From: Trueperella sp.
GTDB taxonomy: Bacteria; Actinomycetota; Actinomycetes; Actinomycetales; Actinomycetaceae
NCBI GenBank assembly: GCA_012727825.1
Contig: JAAYGH010000139.1
Location: 1 to 5,741, forward strand
Length of the DNA: 5,741 bases
Direction of reading: 5' to 3'
In this document: positions 5,667 to 5,741 of the stretch, piece by piece
How positions within the stretch are numbered: position 1 is the stretch's first letter
How the letters are laid out: each line of letters begins with the position of its first letter
Position numbers and translations under genes: made by a program
The notes under the pieces: generated by a model
Seen by the model: the letters and a program-made list of their open reading frames with translations, nothing else
Database searches by the model: none
What the model was told of the DNA's origin: nothing

Positions 5667-5741
5667 TCATGCGTCCTCCCCCTGGATTTGCGGGACAGCA
5701 AACTTGCCATCCTCATGAGACGGAGCAGACGCGAAGACCTC
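5667..5741 (-). CDS. gatC: aspartyl/glutamyl-tRNA amidotransferase subunit C, C-terminal end (cut by right window edge)
   Basis: Only the last 24 codons and the TGA stop are in the window, reading EVFASAPSHEDG then KFAVPQIQGEDA. This matches the usual GatC tail, in which a 'P-x-x-E-D/G-x-F-x-V-P-x-I' pattern is followed by an acidic end. GatC is a small linker that wraps around GatA and GatB and stabilises the complex. The TGA overlaps the gatA ATG by four bases (ATGA), the standard coupled arrangement, and the last codons GGG GAG GAC GCA also supply the gatA ribosome binding site. The start and upstream promoter lie outside the window. Confidence 0.93.
   Translation of the reverse strand, partial: EVFASAPSHEDGKFAVPQIQGEDA
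5674..5682 (-). promoter_or_regulatory. gatA ribosome binding site within the gatC 3' end
   Basis: GGGGGAGGA is formed by the gatC codons for Gln-Gly-Glu-Asp and ends only three bases before the gatA ATG at 5670. The gap is shorter than usual, but no better start exists nearby and the ATGA overlap suggests reinitiation by ribosomes finishing gatC. Confidence 0.75.

Larger units (their letters stand above)
4171..5670 (-). pseudogene. gatA: aspartyl/glutamyl-tRNA amidotransferase subunit A, interrupted by an in-frame amber at codon 93
   Basis: GatA is the amidase subunit of GatCAB: it hydrolyses glutamine (or asparagine) and feeds ammonia to GatB. The full frame is 499 codons, the expected length. 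Codons 1-92 run from the ATG at 5670 to a TAG at 5392-5394; the frame then continues unbroken to TAA at 4171-4173. The amidase Ser-cisSer-Lys triad is present across the break: Lys79 in GVPIALKD, Ser154 in [11 protein letters not shown] and Ser178 in DTGGSIRQP, the numbering I recall for S. aureus GatA. The flanks TCG and KMLEGW match the family motif T-C-[AG]-S-K-[MI]-L-E-G, so the TAG replaces a conserved serine, one base away from TCG. No other lesion is visible. Restart at Met95 (5388) would lose Lys79 and lacks a good ribosome binding site. The gene overlaps gatC by 4 nt (ATGA) and gatB by 1 nt. Sequencing error, recent mutation or amber readthrough remain possible; if the read is wrong, this is an ordinary gatA. 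Confidence 0.93.

Overview
The window comes from an actinobacterium, most likely from the Actinomycetaceae neighbourhood (Arcanobacterium/Trueperella/Actinomyces-like). I base this on the 16S 5' domain, the mycobacterial-type antitermination element in the rrn leader, the ACT-domain malic enzyme, the gatC-gatA-gatB order and moderately GC-rich coding sequence. The genus is a judgement from memory of 16S text, not a search result. Every gene is on the minus strand, so the window is transcribed from right to left.

Layout in transcription order: (1) 5741-2675 is the gatC-gatA-gatB operon for the tRNA-dependent amidotransferase GatCAB. gatC is cut by the window edge (only its last 24 codons are present), gatC and gatA overlap by 4 nt, and gatA and gatB overlap by 1 nt. 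An intrinsic terminator follows at 2579-2609. (2) 2578-2424 is a structured 5' leader holding three GGGAGGA motifs and a possible 11-codon leader ORF. (3) 2423-1029 is an ACT-domain malic enzyme, followed by a strong terminator at 808-840. (4) 754-1 is the start of an rRNA operon: two tandem promoters, a boxA-like antitermination site, a very G/U-rich leader and the first ~320 nt of 16S rRNA, running off the left edge.

The most striking observation is in gatA. The reading frame is otherwise intact over 499 codons, but codon 93 is an in-frame amber (TAG, 5392-5394) where relatives have a serine in the T-C-[AG]-S-K-[MI]-L motif. The change is one base from TCG. It separates the catalytic Lys79 from the two catalytic serines (154 and 178), so neither half could work alone. 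GatCAB is normally needed in bacteria that make Gln-tRNA(Gln) or Asn-tRNA(Asn) by transamidation. Either this is a sequencing error, a fresh loss-of-function mutation, or the amber is read through. The two other TAG codons I examined (end of the malic enzyme, end of the leader ORF) sit where ordinary stops would.

A second observation worth testing is the malic enzyme leader. Its ribosome binding site lies inside the last codons of a small ORF that has an equally good ribosome binding site of its own, and each site can fold into a small hairpin. I see no mobile elements, CRISPR arrays, tRNA genes or transfer signatures.
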